Assembly (NCBI GenBank): GCA_017590115.1
Contig: JAGGNK010003335.1
Coordinates: 1,364,001 to 1,428,000 of the forward strand
Length of the DNA: 64,000 nt
Origin: Montifringilla adamsi
Taxonomy: Eukaryota; Chordata; Aves; Passeriformes; Passeridae
Reading direction: 5' to 3'
Part shown: positions 1 to 13,085 of the stretch, one piece after another
Layout: each line of letters begins with the position of its first letter
How positions within the stretch are numbered: position 1 is the stretch's first letter
Translations under genes and position numbers: made by a program
The notes under the pieces: model-generated
Databases searched by the model: none
What the model was told of the DNA's origin: nothing
What the model saw: only the letters and a program-made list of their open reading frames with translations

Positions 1-1628
1 ACTTGGCTCCAAATGGTGAGCAGAAAAAGCCAGGAGTGCTCCAGGAAGGAAGGAGCTTCTGCAGAGCCCAGGGAGGGAGGCAGGGGTTTGTGAGCAGCAC
101 ACGGATCACAAAAGCTGATCTGCTGCAGGGGGCTCTTGGCTGGCAGGAATTTTAGCCCCCACGAGCTTGCCAGTGGAGTGAAGGGAAAACTTGGCCAACT
201 TGTAGCTACTACACACAGAGAATGGTGGGATTTGTGTGTTCTCTCCTCACTGGGGGACATCTGATAGATGCTGTTGCATTACACAGCTTCCTTAGAAGCA
301 AAGACAAAAATTCATCCTTGTTTTTTCATCGCTCCTTTGTCTGCAGATCCTGTCAATGGAAGCATCTTTGTGCAGGGTCTGCAGTCAGGTCATTGGATCA
401 CTCTTAGTCCTATGCAGATGGGAGTTCTTAGTTTATTTTAAGCTTTTGTTTTCCTAGATGAAAATGATTGTTCGGCAAGTTGAACTCAGAGTTTTAGAAT
501 GACTTTTCTTAAGCACATTACAGCACCCACATCCTATTGAATCACACTGTGTAGGCTCTTGGCAGCAGCAACTTCACATCTGTTTTACAATTTTTGAATC
601 TCTCTTAATATAATAAAGATAATGTTTATGAGCCTTTAAAACTGTGGTGTTGGAAAGGGTCGGCTGACTGCTGAAAAGCTGGTGTGATGATGAAAATGAA
701 ATAACAAGAACAGACAGGGTCTGTATTATAAAAACATGTCTGACATGAAAACAATGGCTTCTTCTAATCCTTTAAGGCTGTGTCTACGGGTTGTCCTGTA
801 GATGCTGCCTTCAACTTCATTTAACTTTGGCTTGAAAAGGGAAAGACTATATAAATACAATAAGTTGATCTTTGGTGGGATAAGTTGTGGTGCCATGCTG
901 CTATCAAAGGGAATGGGGACCCCAGAGTGTTGCTGTAGGGCATCTTCTCAGCACTGCAGCTGCTGAGAGCATGTCCAGACTCTGCTGAGTTGGCTGTTCA
1001 TCAGGCAGAGGAGATGAAGACACTCAGACATTCAGTGAGCAGTGAAATGGTAAATGTCAGATAGTTTCAGTACGGGTTTTTGATGTGATTGCTAATATTT
1101 GTGGGTGAAGTATTATGAATTAACAAAGGCCCACTCTGCTGATGTGCATGGAAGAAATGCTAACTGGGTAATGCAAACCAGAAAGGTGTAATTAGCATGC
1201 AGCTAGACTTTGTTAAAACATATGTGAAGGAGTCATTTAGCTTAGTAAACAAAAACAGTTGTTGGTTCAATAAGTATTTCAGCAAGCCTCCTTCTTAACA
1301 ACAAAATTTCCTTCCCTTCTGTGTAACATTTTCAAGAAAATATTGGGAAAATGTAATTGTATTGATTGTCCTCTATTGATGGGCCTGTTTACTGCATTTC
1401 ACTTGTCAGTTGCTGCAGTCAGTCAGCAACACTCACTTTCCAGTGAACTGATTAAAGAGCCAAGTTAGTTATTCCTGTGCAAAAGGAAAAACTTTTGGTT
1501 AAACTCCATGTTTCCCAAAATAAAGTATTTGTATTGATCAGGCATGTTTTCTAAAAAGAGGGAAATTTTGTGTTCTTATTGGGAAAAAAGTCAGTAAAAA
1601 TTGTTAGAATGTCCAAATTTGGACAAAT
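1..1628. other. Non-coding stretch, nothing assigned
   Basis: I see no exon, RNA gene or recognisable transposon here. The longest reading frame (222-407, 61 codons) is composition noise with no family resemblance. The sequence is A+T-rich apart from the first 180 bases, which are somewhat richer in G. Confidence 0.6.
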
Positions 1629-1772
1629 TTGGTTGGCGCTGTGCGTTGCCATTGCTTGTGGCTATCAAGGAATGGACCTGGAATACAAAACCCCAGGGTT
1701 CTTTTTTAAAAAAAAACCCTTGTAGAACCAGAGCTGAATGTGTTTTCTGTCAGGTGTTTCCCACATTGCAGA
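1629..1772 (+). repeat. Diverged direct repeat, copy A
   Basis: This segment aligns with 2400-2552 in the same orientation. Shared words include 'caaggaatgga', 'atacaaaa', 'cccagggttctttt', an A run, then 'cttgt', 'gaac', 'gagctg' and 'atgtgttttct'. The copies differ by scattered substitutions and by an insertion of about ten bases in copy B. A 141-codon frame at 1601-2026 crosses this unit and is not credible as a gene. The unit could be two fragments of one dispersed repeat family or an old local duplication; I cannot name a family. Confidence 0.75.
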
Positions 1773-2399
1773 ATCCATGTAGTTTTCTCAAGGATTTCTC
1801 AGTAGCATTTAGAGTGAGCACTGGCCGTAGCACACTTGGCTGTCGCTGTAAAGTTCAGAACTTTTTGTCTCAGTTGCTCTCGGTCACCTCGCTGCCAATG
1901 CAACCAAAGGTTGGATCTCAAAGTGGGTTCAGGGACAATTCTTTACCTTCCTGTGTTCAAGAATTTCTGAAGACATCTCATGTGTGCAGAATAATCTCAC
2001 AAAATGTTTTTCTCTGCACCAGCTGAAGATTTCATTCTCATCCTGTGTAAGTAGACTGGCAGATGTGTTGGAAGGGTTTTCCCTGAGAGAAGTGGAGCTG
2101 TTTTCACAAACAATTTTTATTCTTTTCTTGCATTTTTATATCTGTCTCACTGTCTGAAAAAAGGTGTGATATTCAGTGCTTGGGTTTTACACAATTGAGT
2201 CAGGAAAGCTGTGGTTTGCCGGAATGGTTTCTTTCAAGAATATGTTTTTAAAATTGCATGTTTTTTCCTGAAGGAAAAATAAAATGTGGTTGAAAATTAA
2301 ATAAAAAAAGGGTCATTTGAACCATGAGAGTCATTCTGACAGTGATTTCGTGTTCTGTGGCATTGCTGCTAGTGCAGCGCTTGGCTCAGTGTTGCCCTG
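1773..2399. other. Spacer between the two diverged repeat copies
   Basis: Nothing recognisable is present. The spacer has no CR1 wording and no convincing splice-bounded open frame. If copies A and B came from one tandem duplication, this segment would be part of a unit about 770 bp long, but I could not see it repeated beyond copy B. Confidence 0.5.
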
Positions 2400-2552
2400 G
2401 GTTGGCTGTGTGTGCAGCCATTGCCAGTGTATTTATGTATTTATATATTCAAGGAATGGATCTGGGATACAAAATCCCAGGGTTCTTTTAAAAAAAAACA
2501 ACTTGTGGAACTGGAGCTGGATGTGTTTTCTCTCAAGTGTTTTCCACAAATG
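2400..2552 (+). repeat. Diverged direct repeat, copy B
   Basis: This is the second copy of the unit at 1629-1772, about 770 bp downstream in the same orientation. It opens with 'gttggctgtg' and carries 'caaggaatgga', 'cccagggttctttt' and 'atgtgttttct' in the same order as copy A. An A/T-rich insertion ('atttatgtatttatatatt') before the 'caaggaatgga' word is absent from copy A. The short frames on both strands over it (2317-2589 and 2433-2642) are repeat-derived. Confidence 0.75.
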
Positions 2553-4006
2553 TGGTTCAGACTTGGATGATAACTTCTTACCGTTTTGAGAAGTTAAGAT
2601 GCAGTCTATGATTATTGCAGTTCTGTAATGATCATAGGGCACTGTAATTGTTGTGGGCTACAGGGGGTCAAGGTTTGGGTATAAACATAATGCAGTTGGA
2701 AAAGTTATTTGTTTATAGCAAAGTATCATGAGAAGCATCTTAGATGCATTGAAGGTAAACAAACAAAACTGAATCTCTGAGGTTAGCCTGCAGATCAGAG
2801 TCATCATTTTTCCTTGGGATTGCCCCAGTTGTTTGGTAAATTCAATGTTCTTTCATGTTATTGGCTGAATTGGAAAGTTGAGAAATGTGAAACTAGAAAG
2901 ATGTTGATGTTCTTGACATAATGGATGATATAACTCCAAGGCTGAGGCCAGCTCACATAGCAAGTCTGCTCATGTAATTAAAATTGGTTGGACTTGTAGG
3001 CAGTTCCTTGGTTGTTTTACAGGTCAGCATCAAATACCAGGTTCTGTTTTTTAGCTTCTTACTTATGTGTGCATAAATACCTCACTCTCACCATTTCAAG
3101 AATTTTTGGAGCAAAAGTATCTGCTTAAATCTTTCTTTTGAATGTATACACCTGCTCCAGCCACAGCGTCAGCACTTGACTCTAGTGTCTTCAGATCCTA
3201 GCAGAGAGGTAGCAATGGAGGGGTTTGAAATCCAGAATGAGCAGAACTAAATCATCACCAGCTTCTGATTCTGCTGGAAAAGAGACCATCTGTCCTTTCC
3301 TTGCAGAACATTGCAGTTATCAGGAGCAAGCTCGATTATTCTTGCAGAGGGGCTCCAGCCAGGAGGGATCTGGAGCTCTGGAATGATAAATGTTCCTAAT
3401 TAACAGGTGGCCCCCAACATTTGACACCCCTGCTGATCAGAGGGTGCATTGCCCATGTTGTGTCCCAGACCACCAGGTGCTAGAGAAAGGAGGTAAAACC
3501 AACAGAAATGTATCATTTTGTGCTTTTAGTGGTGGCAATAACCTCACTAAATAAATATTGAGAGAAACCAGACACCAGTTCTTTTCTGCATGAAGACTTA
3601 AAATTTCATTGCTTCAGCTCAGAATTAATAAATAATTCTCACTCTGTGAAGAAAAATAATTCCTTCATGTGGTGGTGGTGGTCCAAGTCTCTCTGAAGAT
3701 CTGTATTCCAGTCACTCATGAATTTCCATTGTTCATGAGCATTGCTCATTTTCAGGCTCAAGGCATAAAAGATCTCCTTCAGAACATGGCCAGTGGTGGT
3801 GGGAGAACCAGGTTGTTCCCTCAGGAGTCCCCTGGCTGTGGGAGGTCTGTGGAGCAGCACAGCTGATGGGGACAGTGCTGGACTGGAAGCAGTGACCCCA
3901 GGAACTGGCAGCTTTCAGGTTTTATGTATTTGTCATCTCTACTCCGTGTGTCTACAGAGCTGGGTGCAGGCAGGGGCTGCCCCAGCTGCTGGTGCAAATT
4001 TCCCAG
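2553..4006. other. Non-coding stretch, nothing assigned
   Basis: No gene or transposon is recognised. A GTG-rich run at 3668-3682 makes valine-rich or histidine-rich artefact frames on the two strands. Around 3790-4000 base composition is more balanced, but there are no usable splice signals. Confidence 0.55.
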
Positions 4007-4052
4007 GAATGAATGAATGAATGAATGAATGAATGAATGAATGAATGAATGA
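4007..4052 (+). repeat. (GAAT)n microsatellite
   Basis: An uninterrupted tetranucleotide repeat of about eleven units occupies 46 bp. It is the source of the serine, isoleucine and histidine-rich frame seen on the minus strand at 3821-4060, which is therefore an artefact. A pure array of this length is likely to be polymorphic in the population. Confidence 0.95.
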
Positions 4053-4995
4053 TGGTGCAATCATTTGGCTTTTCTTGGAAGAGCAGTAAAATGGATGGAG
4101 AGGCATAGATTATGTGTGCTTGCATTAAAAAGGAAAATAATTTTTTGAAACCTGAAAGTGTGTTTCCTGAAAGTGTGCTGACCTGTAAACTGTTTGATTT
4201 GTACTGCCTGCTGATGCTTCCTGAAATTCCAGTGAGATGAGAGCGACATGAAATATTAGAATAGACTAATGGGCATTATTTTTCTATTGTCTTATTAGTG
4301 TATGTTAGTTTTTCATTGTAAGATGTGTTTCATTTATGGAATTCGTTGTTTGTCTTTAAATAATTTCTCAATGGGTAAAATGTGTCATAATTAATATCAC
4401 TATCAGACCACTTGTTTGATATATCCAGTTAAACCAAACAATTACTACAGGACTATTTGTAAATTATAGTAGTGGCAGAAAAATCAATTAGATGCTTGTT
4501 GCAAAAATCATTACATTGATTGTATTTTATTTTTTCTTTCTTTTGCTTAATGCAGAATGGGAATGACAAGAACATCAACCTACCACTTTAATAGATTTCT
4601 GTAAGACTAGCAATTATACTTGTTACTGAATTTATGACCTCATTCACAATTTCATTATTTTACATTTCAGTACACACAGCCAAATGCGATAGCTATGAGG
4701 ATTGTGAGTTTATGGTTGTGGATTTCTAGTACGTTGCTGCATTCAAATTATTTTAATTATTCATTCTGAAGTGGTGAGTGTTTCCAAGTTTTAGTAGCTA
4801 TTAAGAGGGGGAAAATAGAGCTGCTTCATAATTCAGTTGAATAATATCAGATATTTTAGCATCTCAAAAGAATTTGGAAGAGAACTGAAATGCAGTTTAA
4901 TTGTACTTATTATATATAAATACATAAATGATATTTATTAAGTAAAATTATAAATAAATGTACAATATTATGGCAATAACCACATACTCCTGAAT
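4053..4995. other. A+T-rich non-coding stretch
   Basis: It holds a small tandem duplication in which 'cctgaaagtgtg' at 4151-4162 recurs at 4166-4177 (period 15). Otherwise I see no feature. Homeodomain-like TAAT words are frequent here, as expected from the base composition. Confidence 0.5.
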
Positions 4996-5013
4996 TTCAT
5001 AGAATCATAGGGT
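4996..5013 (-). mobile_element. Possible scrap of a CR1 3' terminal repeat
   Basis: The words 'catagaatcatag' look like the reverse complement of the short tandem tail that ends CR1 LINEs. The expected continuation 'ggttggaagg' is missing, so this may be only an 18-bp remnant or a coincidence. Confidence 0.25.
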
Positions 5014-7019
5014 GATTTCTTCCCTTTCCTCCTTCTTGATCTTAGTGTAGAATTGTGTGTTTTTCTGAATGACTGAGAAGAATCTGGAATTCACCAGGGA
5101 ATTCTGCCATTCCTGATGGCACTGAAATCTCTTCGCTACATGAGGGAGATTTCTTTTTCACGTGCTCAGCGATGGCCAGAGGTAACAGATCTGGGGTTTC
5201 TACTCCTTATTTAACCATATGAAGAGGTTAAGTAGACCCAAATTAGTGCTAATTGAGCTCTTATTACTACACCAACTGTTCTCCATCCCAAATTGCTTCA
5301 GATCTGGCACCTGAAGACTCACATGAGCTCCTTTTCTTCTCCTCTACAGAAGACAGATAACAGCAAAGCTCTGTGAGTAGCATAGCATAATAAATACTGT
5401 TAGATGGTATGTGAAAAATCAGCTTCTGAATTTCACTACAAAAGCAGAATAATCTTCAGGCAGGTGAGCTGTGGACCCCCGAGTGCCCAGATTGTGCAGT
5501 CTTCATCCTCAGAGGGTTTGAAGACCACACAGGATAAAGCCACAAGCAGCCACATCTCATCTTGGAGCTGGCCCTGTGTTACACAAGGGACAATCCAGGC
5601 TTCCCTTCCACCCTGGATTGTCCTGGGGCTGTAGGGCCCTGGGTGATGAGTGGGAGAAGACATAAACCCAAGTTCTGCTGGTTTTGGAAGCAGTTGGGAA
5701 CAAGATACTGCTCTGGAAACCCAGACATTTTTTCTGGCTTAAGTATTTTACTGATCCAAAATAATTTTTCCCAGATATTCCTTTTAATTTAGTGTTATTT
5801 CTGTCCCTGTGAATACACTTAGTTGAAAGTCATGCAATTAAACTGAGTCATCCACATTAGTCACTCCATTTTTATCGTATGAAGAGATTTCCTTACATTT
5901 TCCTTTGCTGGCTTTGTTGTGACCCTCCTGAAATGACACATTTTCATTTGGAGAGAAGCAGAAATGGCCAGTGAATCTGGGTTTGTAATGTGCTGGGATT
6001 TCAATTAGTTTCTGAACTAATTAATTTCTGAACTCAGAAACTGATTTCCAAAGCAATCCTTCTCAGGCAGGATTACTGTCTTGCCTTCTCAGTGCATTTG
6101 GCTTTCATTATGAAATACAACTTTTTAATCCAAACCTAGTAGGATGATAACTTTTATTTTGGAGTAGGCTTCCAATCCATCTTTCAATTTTTCCGTAAGC
6201 TGTCTCCATCTGTTTTGGGAGATGTTTAAAGAATGAGTCCAGTGCCCGATGGTTATCTGCTCTGCCTGAGTCAGGGTAAGGAATGCACAGGCAGGAGCCC
6301 TGCTCTGGAATTACAGCACTGGAATGGCATCTCTGACCCTGTGCAGGCTGTGAACCTCACACCACGCTCCCGGTGTCACAGCAGCCACTTGGAATTCCAG
6401 CAGGTACCTAATTCTGTGATTAATTGTGCAGAGAGGCAAATAACTGCAGGCAAATAACTGAAGAATTTCTTTCTTTGTTTGTACACTCATCATTTCCAGT
6501 GGGATTAAATGGAGAGATGTGAGAATTTGTGATACTCAGGCCACATTCCTGTGTTAATGAGTCACCTTGAATGCTTTTGCTCTAATTGCACTTGTACAAT
6601 ATTTTGTTATTCAGTATGTTGCAGTCTGGTACAATAGGCAGTAAAATAAAGTTTTGAAAAAGAAATGGGTAGAATTAGTGATTTAAAATGAAGTGCCATT
6701 GGACTTGTGGTTTGGTTTGCTTGGTGGGAGTTTGTCTTGTTTTCTTTCGTTCATTTTTGCTCAGGGTGACGGTGACAGTCGTACAGAAAATACAATTTGA
6801 GTTTTAGTGGTGTTCAGATGGCTCCAAGAGCTGGGTGTTACTCCAGCAGCGAGGTTCAGTGATAGCATTGCCACTGCTGATATCAGTATCACCTTTGAAA
6901 GCAGCCAGCCCCAGGAGGGAGACCTTTCAGCTTGGTTGAACTGAAGTATTCCATAATTTAGATGTTAATATTTCTGGCCACCTCTGAACCGTGGTGAAAT
7001 GCTCATTGGAGAATACAGT
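5014..7019. other. Non-coding stretch, nothing assigned
   Basis: A 12-bp word 'ggcaaataactg' is duplicated at 6435-6446 and 6449-6460. Open frames of 60-76 codons between 5404 and 6493 overlap one another on both strands, which is the pattern of chance frames. No exon or repeat family is recognised. Confidence 0.55.
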
Positions 7020-7262
7020 TTAATAGAGCATAAAAGTATCAGTGATCATGCACTGTTTATCCTGCACGAGTGAATGATCGTTCAGTGTTTAATACAGAAT
7101 GTTGTGCATTTGAATTTTTACTTAAATAGCATCAGTGTTTGTTCTCCTGCCCCGGTAATTGGAGAATCCTTGCGTTATATGATCAGTTTCAGCAAATATT
7201 TATAATTCACTGAAAGATTAATTTCATTTGCTTGCATTTAATGGAAATGATGATTTGTTTCA
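7020..7262. promoter_or_regulatory. Weak candidate conserved non-coding block
   Basis: The sequence has low repetitiveness and closely spaced factor-like words: 'tgatcatgca', 'cggtaattgg', 'ttgcgttatatgatca' and 'gattaatttcatttgc'. It contains three CpGs in an A+T-rich context that otherwise lacks them. This is only a textural resemblance to vertebrate enhancers; I have no alignment to support it. Confidence 0.2.
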
Positions 7263-9786
7263 TAGGTTCTGCCATGAAATAGGTCTGGGGGACATGGTTC
7301 TGGGAGGTGCAGAGGGAGTCAGGCAAGCATGAGGACTGCTGTATTCATTTGTGTTTTCCTTTTATATAATTTTGTAGGTGAGTGTTAGTAATCCTCTTTA
7401 AACTGGCAAAAAAATGTATTTCAGATGTTTTTCCTAGCTGGGCAAACTGTGTAGTGCTGTTGGATACATCTGGACAGGGACAGAGCCTGCCCATAGCGTG
7501 CTTTCTGCAGAAATCCCTGTTGTGTAGCTTGCTTTAAATTTCTGTTAATGTCATCTCGTTTACATTAACAGTGGATGTATTCAATTCCTTTAGTTCTCTG
7601 GATGAATTTCCTTGGATAGAGCCATGAATTTCTTGGGATGGAGCCTGTGTGGCCTATTGCACTGAGCACGAGGTTTATCAGAGGCAGTTAGAGCTGTGCT
7701 AAGAGGATCTCGGCGCAGTAGCTCAGCTGATCACCCCAGCGCTCTCCCAGTGTGTGAGAGCCTTTTCTGAGCGTGCCCATAAATATTTCTGTGCAGATGT
7801 AAGTGTCTCCTGTGTGTCACGTTGGGAGCACAGTACAGATGTCTGGTGGATCAGTTTCCTTTGTAGCCCCTCTGACTCTTTCACCAGATGACTGGGAGCC
7901 TGCTCTCGAAGCCGTGCTGAACACACAGACCAGGGGGAAGCCACTTGCTGAGTGCCTTACATCAATAGAAACAAATGTATTTTTGGTTACTTACAAATGT
8001 GTGACTGCTTGAAGAATGAATTTCCAAGGAAAGGGAAGTTGGAATATAAGGATAATGGGTTATGCAGGCTTCTGGCTGGAGACCTTCAGGGTTTGTTTTA
8101 TGTGTGTCTTGTTTGCATTCAAGTGCAATGAGAAGAGTACAGAGCTTTTTTTTTGCTGGACTGTGGCGTTAAGAGTTCACTGAAAATGAATCTCAGGAAC
8201 ACTTTGTCACTGCAATAACATCAAATCTTTTCAAGATCTCTTTAAATATTAAAAAGAAGTTCTGGATTAAAGCTGAACCAAAAGTATACAGAAAATAGAG
8301 CAGGATTCTTTTCTTGCATATCTTTTATCCTGGATTTGTTCCACAGTGATTGCTTTAGAAATAAATTTCAGTAATGAATATATTCACGTTGTACATGGTG
8401 AAAATACAATGAGTTGAAATGGTAGGGTGCAAGTTGAGCAAGTAACCGTCTTAGAATTATTCAATTTGAGGAGAAAATAGTGTACACAGAATGTAGACTA
8501 TTCTACACAGGGATGCTTTTGTGGCTGGGACTGGTTGTTTTAACCATCAGTGATGTGAAGAGTTGCCAAATGTGTTGTTTGTGATTCCCATGCCTTCCCC
8601 ACGCAGAGTCTAAAGAGAAACAGAAACCCCCAAAGTAAATAAGTGCTGGGTTTGCACAGAAACAGTTGTGCAGCTCAGCACTGTGCATCATCAGCCAGGC
8701 AGGACGGAGCCAAGAACGGCATTTTGCAGCAGATGCTGTGAAAATCAATTGTTTTAAGTGGAGATAGCTATTTAAACATCTTATTATAGAACAGGGTAAT
8801 TGCAATAGATCACCAGATAAAATAATAAAAAAAATTTCTCTGGTAATGGTGTTGCCCTCAATCTAATAACGAACTGACAGCACACTCTGTTGGTGAGACC
8901 AAGCTGTCTGCAATTTTCCCATGCATAAAGATGGTACATCACAGCTCTTCTGCATGAAAACACACAGAGTGCTGAGCTTAAGTACCTGATAGGGATATTT
9001 TTATAATTCACTGTTAGAGGAAGAAAACACAAGCAGTCTAACAGAGGGAATCAAGCAGTAGGGGTATTGCATGTTGTACCTGTGGTCTTTGTGAAATGTT
9101 TGTCCTCCTAGGTGACAGAAGCATCATAGAGCCTATAGAGAAACATTTCTAACTGCAGCACTCAGAAATAACTTCTTGTTAGTTTGGCTTTGTCACAATG
9201 TGGCTCTTTCATGCAATTCAGCTATACAATTAAATTTCATGCAATGAAGGGAATGAAAAGGAGGATGAGGGAAAGTGCCTTTTTCTCCTGGAATGTTTTA
9301 GGAATCCCTGTCTTTGCAAATAATTTCATGGAGTCTAAAGTCAGACTAAACAGTGTATTAGAAATGTATAATTGTATGGAAGATTGCTTCTGCCATGGTA
9401 AACAGAGTGGGGATAAAGTTGCTCTTTGTTTGATGTGATTTCTAACCTCACACAGTACATTTAATTCTTCCCAGAACGTACCAGTGCGAGCAGGGCTCTT
9501 TTGAAGGTTTCCCTCAATGCCTGTACCCAAATTACAGAGTGGTTACCAGGCACACACACACACAGATACACAGGCAGAGGCACCACAGGCCTGCTGCTGC
9601 TGCTCTCTGAACCAAGGGAAACATTCATCCTGCTTTTCTCCCCTGCCCAGCACTCCAGAGCACAGCCTGCTTTTATTAGAGGGTGTCAGTCCTTTCCCTC
9701 CTCCTCCCTTCCCTTCTTGTTTTTCTGGGAGGTTCATGCACCATCAGAGAGAGCGCTGATGGGAACGAGACCAGGAGCTGGATTTT
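7263..9786. other. Non-coding stretch with a small CpG-bearing patch and a short CA run
   Basis: A locally GC-richer patch lies at about 7680-7770, containing 'tcggcgcag' and 'cagcgctc'. A (CA)7 run lies at 9550-9563. Overlapping frames of 80-103 codons at 9184-9812 on both strands have no recognisable product. Confidence 0.55.
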
Positions 9787-9821
9787 GGGGAGCTCTGGGG
9801 GTAGGGCTGTAAAGGGAGGGG
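9787..9821 (+). other. Predicted G-quadruplex motif
   Basis: G tracts lie at 9787-9790, 9797-9801, 9804-9806, 9814-9816 and 9818-9821, with spacers of 6, 2, 7 and 1 bases. This satisfies the usual rule of four G3 tracts with loops of one to seven bases. It is the clearest such motif I found in the window. No gene is seen beside it, so any role in transcription or replication is open. Confidence 0.6.
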
Positions 9822-11995
9822 AAAGGAACAGAAGAAAAGGGGGTTTAATACTGTTAGGGAACAGAATCTTGGGTAGCAGTTTGGTGGAGAGTTAAAAGAT
9901 CAGACAATAAATTTACTTAACAGAGACTAATCTACTGGGACTGAACTTCATATCCTGTTTTGGGATAATATATTTCCTTCTGTGCTCTGGAATGAATCTG
10001 TCATCTCAAGTCTAATAATGAGAGGCAGAGGATTTTTAATCTCTGACCCCCTTCCATATAATTTAATAAAGGCTGGTTTCTTTATTTTATTTGGAAGCTA
10101 ACTTATTAAACTTCTTCTTAACTGCTCCTCTGAAAAACACAGTTCAGGATTTTGCGTTTTCAGGTTTTTAAAAATGAAATTGGGGTTTTCTTTAATGGAC
10201 AACAACAATGTACTTGCAAAATATTTGTTATGGGCCTGGATTCAGAGCACGGTTGTTTGTCTCTCAGCATCTCAGCCGAAGTCAGGATGGAAGGCAGAGT
10301 CAGGCACACTGTTTGCACATTCTTGGCTCCACATCCTCACCGGATTCCATCCCACTGGGGCAGGCGGGGATGGGAGACCTAAAGCTGGCGTGGGACTTTG
10401 TGTAGCAGTGAGTGATCGCTGTGTGGGAAGCTGAGCTTCAAATGTGGTAACCACATGCATAAATAGCTACAAAATCACAATACTCCCTCTGCAACAGGCT
10501 GCTCCCGGTGTGCCAGTGGCTGCCACTGCTGTGGAGGTGCCACACCACTGACCTGACAGAGCGGCTTTGCCAAGCCCCTTGGTCCTCTGCAATTAGTCAG
10601 GAAAAGCTCTCCTCAGCCTCAGGCAGCCCCCAGACATGCTGAGGTTATAAATCACTCCCTGGGCCTGCTGAAAGCTCTTGCTCCCAAGGAATGTGGTGGC
10701 AGGTCACGCCGAGATCTCTCTTCTTGCTCTGCCTGAGGAAGGAAGAGTCAGTAAAATACAGCAAGGAGCAAGGCTGCCTTCCACTGCACAGTTAGAAATA
10801 CACTACAAAAGGGGAAAAAATAAAAATGAAGCTCTTTTCTTAAAGGTTTGTCTGCAGTTTGAGACACTTAAATTAAGGGCTGGTTTCCCCTCAGGGCTCC
10901 TGTGCCAAGGTTGTCTTAGGCACCAGTCCGGCTCCTCCAAGCCCTGCTCACCACAGCTGTGTGTGAGATTCAAGGCACTTCTGAGATCTTGCTTCCTACA
11001 GGAGCCTGTTTACCATGGACTTTTCTATAAAAAGCCTTTTCATGTAACTTACTTCAGCTTCTGAATTTTTACTTTATATTTTTTTTCCCTATTACAAAAG
11101 GACCAAACATGACAGGGAGGAATTTCAGATTTGCCACAGAGAATTCTAGAGGCTGAATTAGAAGGGGTAGTGCAGGCCATGCAAAAAATTTCTTAGATTT
11201 CTGTTTAAAAGAAAAGTGTAGTCTTGACAGTGATTAAGAACTTATTTTCACGCTTTTCAGAAATTCCAGTGTAAGCAGGCAGGTCTTGAAACTCAGTGCT
11301 GGAGCTGTTCCTTTCCTTTTAATCTTGCAGGTTGCTGTGTCCTGTGCTCACTTCATGTTCTGAACAAAATGCTGCTGAGGTGTGGGGGCTCGACCACCTT
11401 GCAGAGTGATTGCACATTCCTGTGTTATTCAGCCCTTGCCAAAAAAAAAGGCTTTAGAAAACATAGATACAGCTAATCCAGCGTGTTCTTCTGAGAGTTT
11501 GGATTCCTAGTATTAACACAGAGGACAGCCCTTTGTTTTCAAGCACTGAAACCCAGAATTTAGCGTATTCAGATGCTGGAGTGCAGCTCTTGGTGAAGAG
11601 AATGATGGGTTTGCAACAACTAAAGTGGAGCTGTGCTGCTTGATACTTCCCACTCAGTGCTGGGGACATGCGAAAAAATGTGGCTCTTCTGAGACTTTCT
11701 AGGTGACTTTTTGTGGCTGGTGTAGGATTAGTAAATTTAAAAATTCTTGAATTTAAAAATAGGATCAATTTAGGGATGGCAGTCCTCTAGGGATGGCAAT
11801 TAAAATGGGAATATTTTGTTATAATCTTTGGTTTCCATAGTAACAGCAAGTTATAGACTCGTCAGATTCCTGGTCTCCTTGTATCCCACTGTTACCTTGT
11901 TGCTGAACAGCTTTCCTCTTCACAGCAAAACCCAATAACTCTTATTTTCCACTAGCTGTGACAGGTCCAGTAATTAGAACAGTAAATTTTGTCCA
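9822..11995. other. Non-coding stretch with a GC-richer patch
   Basis: About 10250-10640 and 10880-11000 are richer in G+C and give three overlapping frames at 10152-10434 plus one of 128 codons at 10678-11064. None resembles a known protein and they conflict with one another. Short local duplications occur near 11736-11800, where 'aatttaaaaat' and 'agggatggca' each appear twice. Confidence 0.55.
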
Positions 11996-12044
11996 GTAAA
12001 TAGGGTATGTACTTAGCTGTGCTAATGTGGTTTTACAGCAGAAG
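11996..12044 (-). repeat. 49-bp element, inverted partner of 16391-16439
   Basis: The reverse complement of this segment matches 16391-16439 at 48 of 49 positions. The single difference changes the TATAAAA-like word of the right-hand copy to a TGTAAAA form here. Similarity fades within about ten bases on both sides. Such a short, near-identical match in otherwise unrelated flanks points to fragments of a dispersed repeat family or to local copying. I do not recognise the family. Confidence 0.8.
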
Positions 12045-13085
12045 AAAAATGGTGGCAGTGGCAGCTTTAGAACTGATATGAGTATTTTTGTATAATTTAA
12101 ACAGCATTTATGGTAAAAATTAATAGTTTTGCTTCATCTTGATAAATGACATATTATGGATGCCTCTGTAGTACTTTGTCTTCAGAGACAATTATTAAAA
12201 TGTTTTCTATACAAAGGACTTTAGCTCTTTCATTTTGTTTTTAAGTGGAGGAAAAAGCAGATAGATGAGAATTGACTATTCATGAGTGGTAATGGGGGCA
12301 AAGGTGCAGATTGAAAGACAAATGGTGATTTTTGCCTTGGGAAAGGTGATTTTCTGTAGCACAGAGACAAGAACCCAGGACTAGAACATCTGGAATGTTT
12401 GGCATATCCCCATTAATCTTGAAAGTGTATCTTGTGACTTCTGTGGATTTATATTTTCCCTCCTTTTTAGCACTCTGAGTCATTAGATTGTCTGCTTCAT
12501 TTTACACATTAGTACATCACACTCCATAAATCCAGACAGTAACTCCTATTCTCCTGAATGTGGCTGTTATTTCTGCATTTGCTGTCTGTTTGCATTCATA
12601 TGCTATTTTTTCCTTCACTTTTTTTGAAGGTTCCAAGTTTAGCTGTTTGCTTAGTAACAAAGACCTAAATCCACATCAATGACCTCAGGGGGGTCTGATG
12701 CTTCAATCAAAGCAGGCAGAATTTCAAATCACATTTATGAAGAATTCTGTGAACTGTTGCTGGATGGAAAACTTTTCACACACTCTTCCTTTCTTAAAAA
12801 AAAAAAAAATTAAACAGATGAAAGAAAGGGAAAACAAATATCCCCAGTGGAATGGAAGCACGGCACCCTGTTTCACCTCTGCAGAGTGTCTCTCCAGGTC
12901 AGGTCCAAGAGGATTTTAACTGGGCTCCTGGGGCAGGTGCTCCTATGGTTTGTGCTTGTTCTACGAGTAAATAAATTACTTCAGTCTCCAGGACTGTCTC
13001 CAGGGCCTTTCAACAACACTATAAATTCTTATTATCCAGACAAAATCGAAACTTATTTCTAGTAGAAAAAGCAGGTCTTTTGTTT

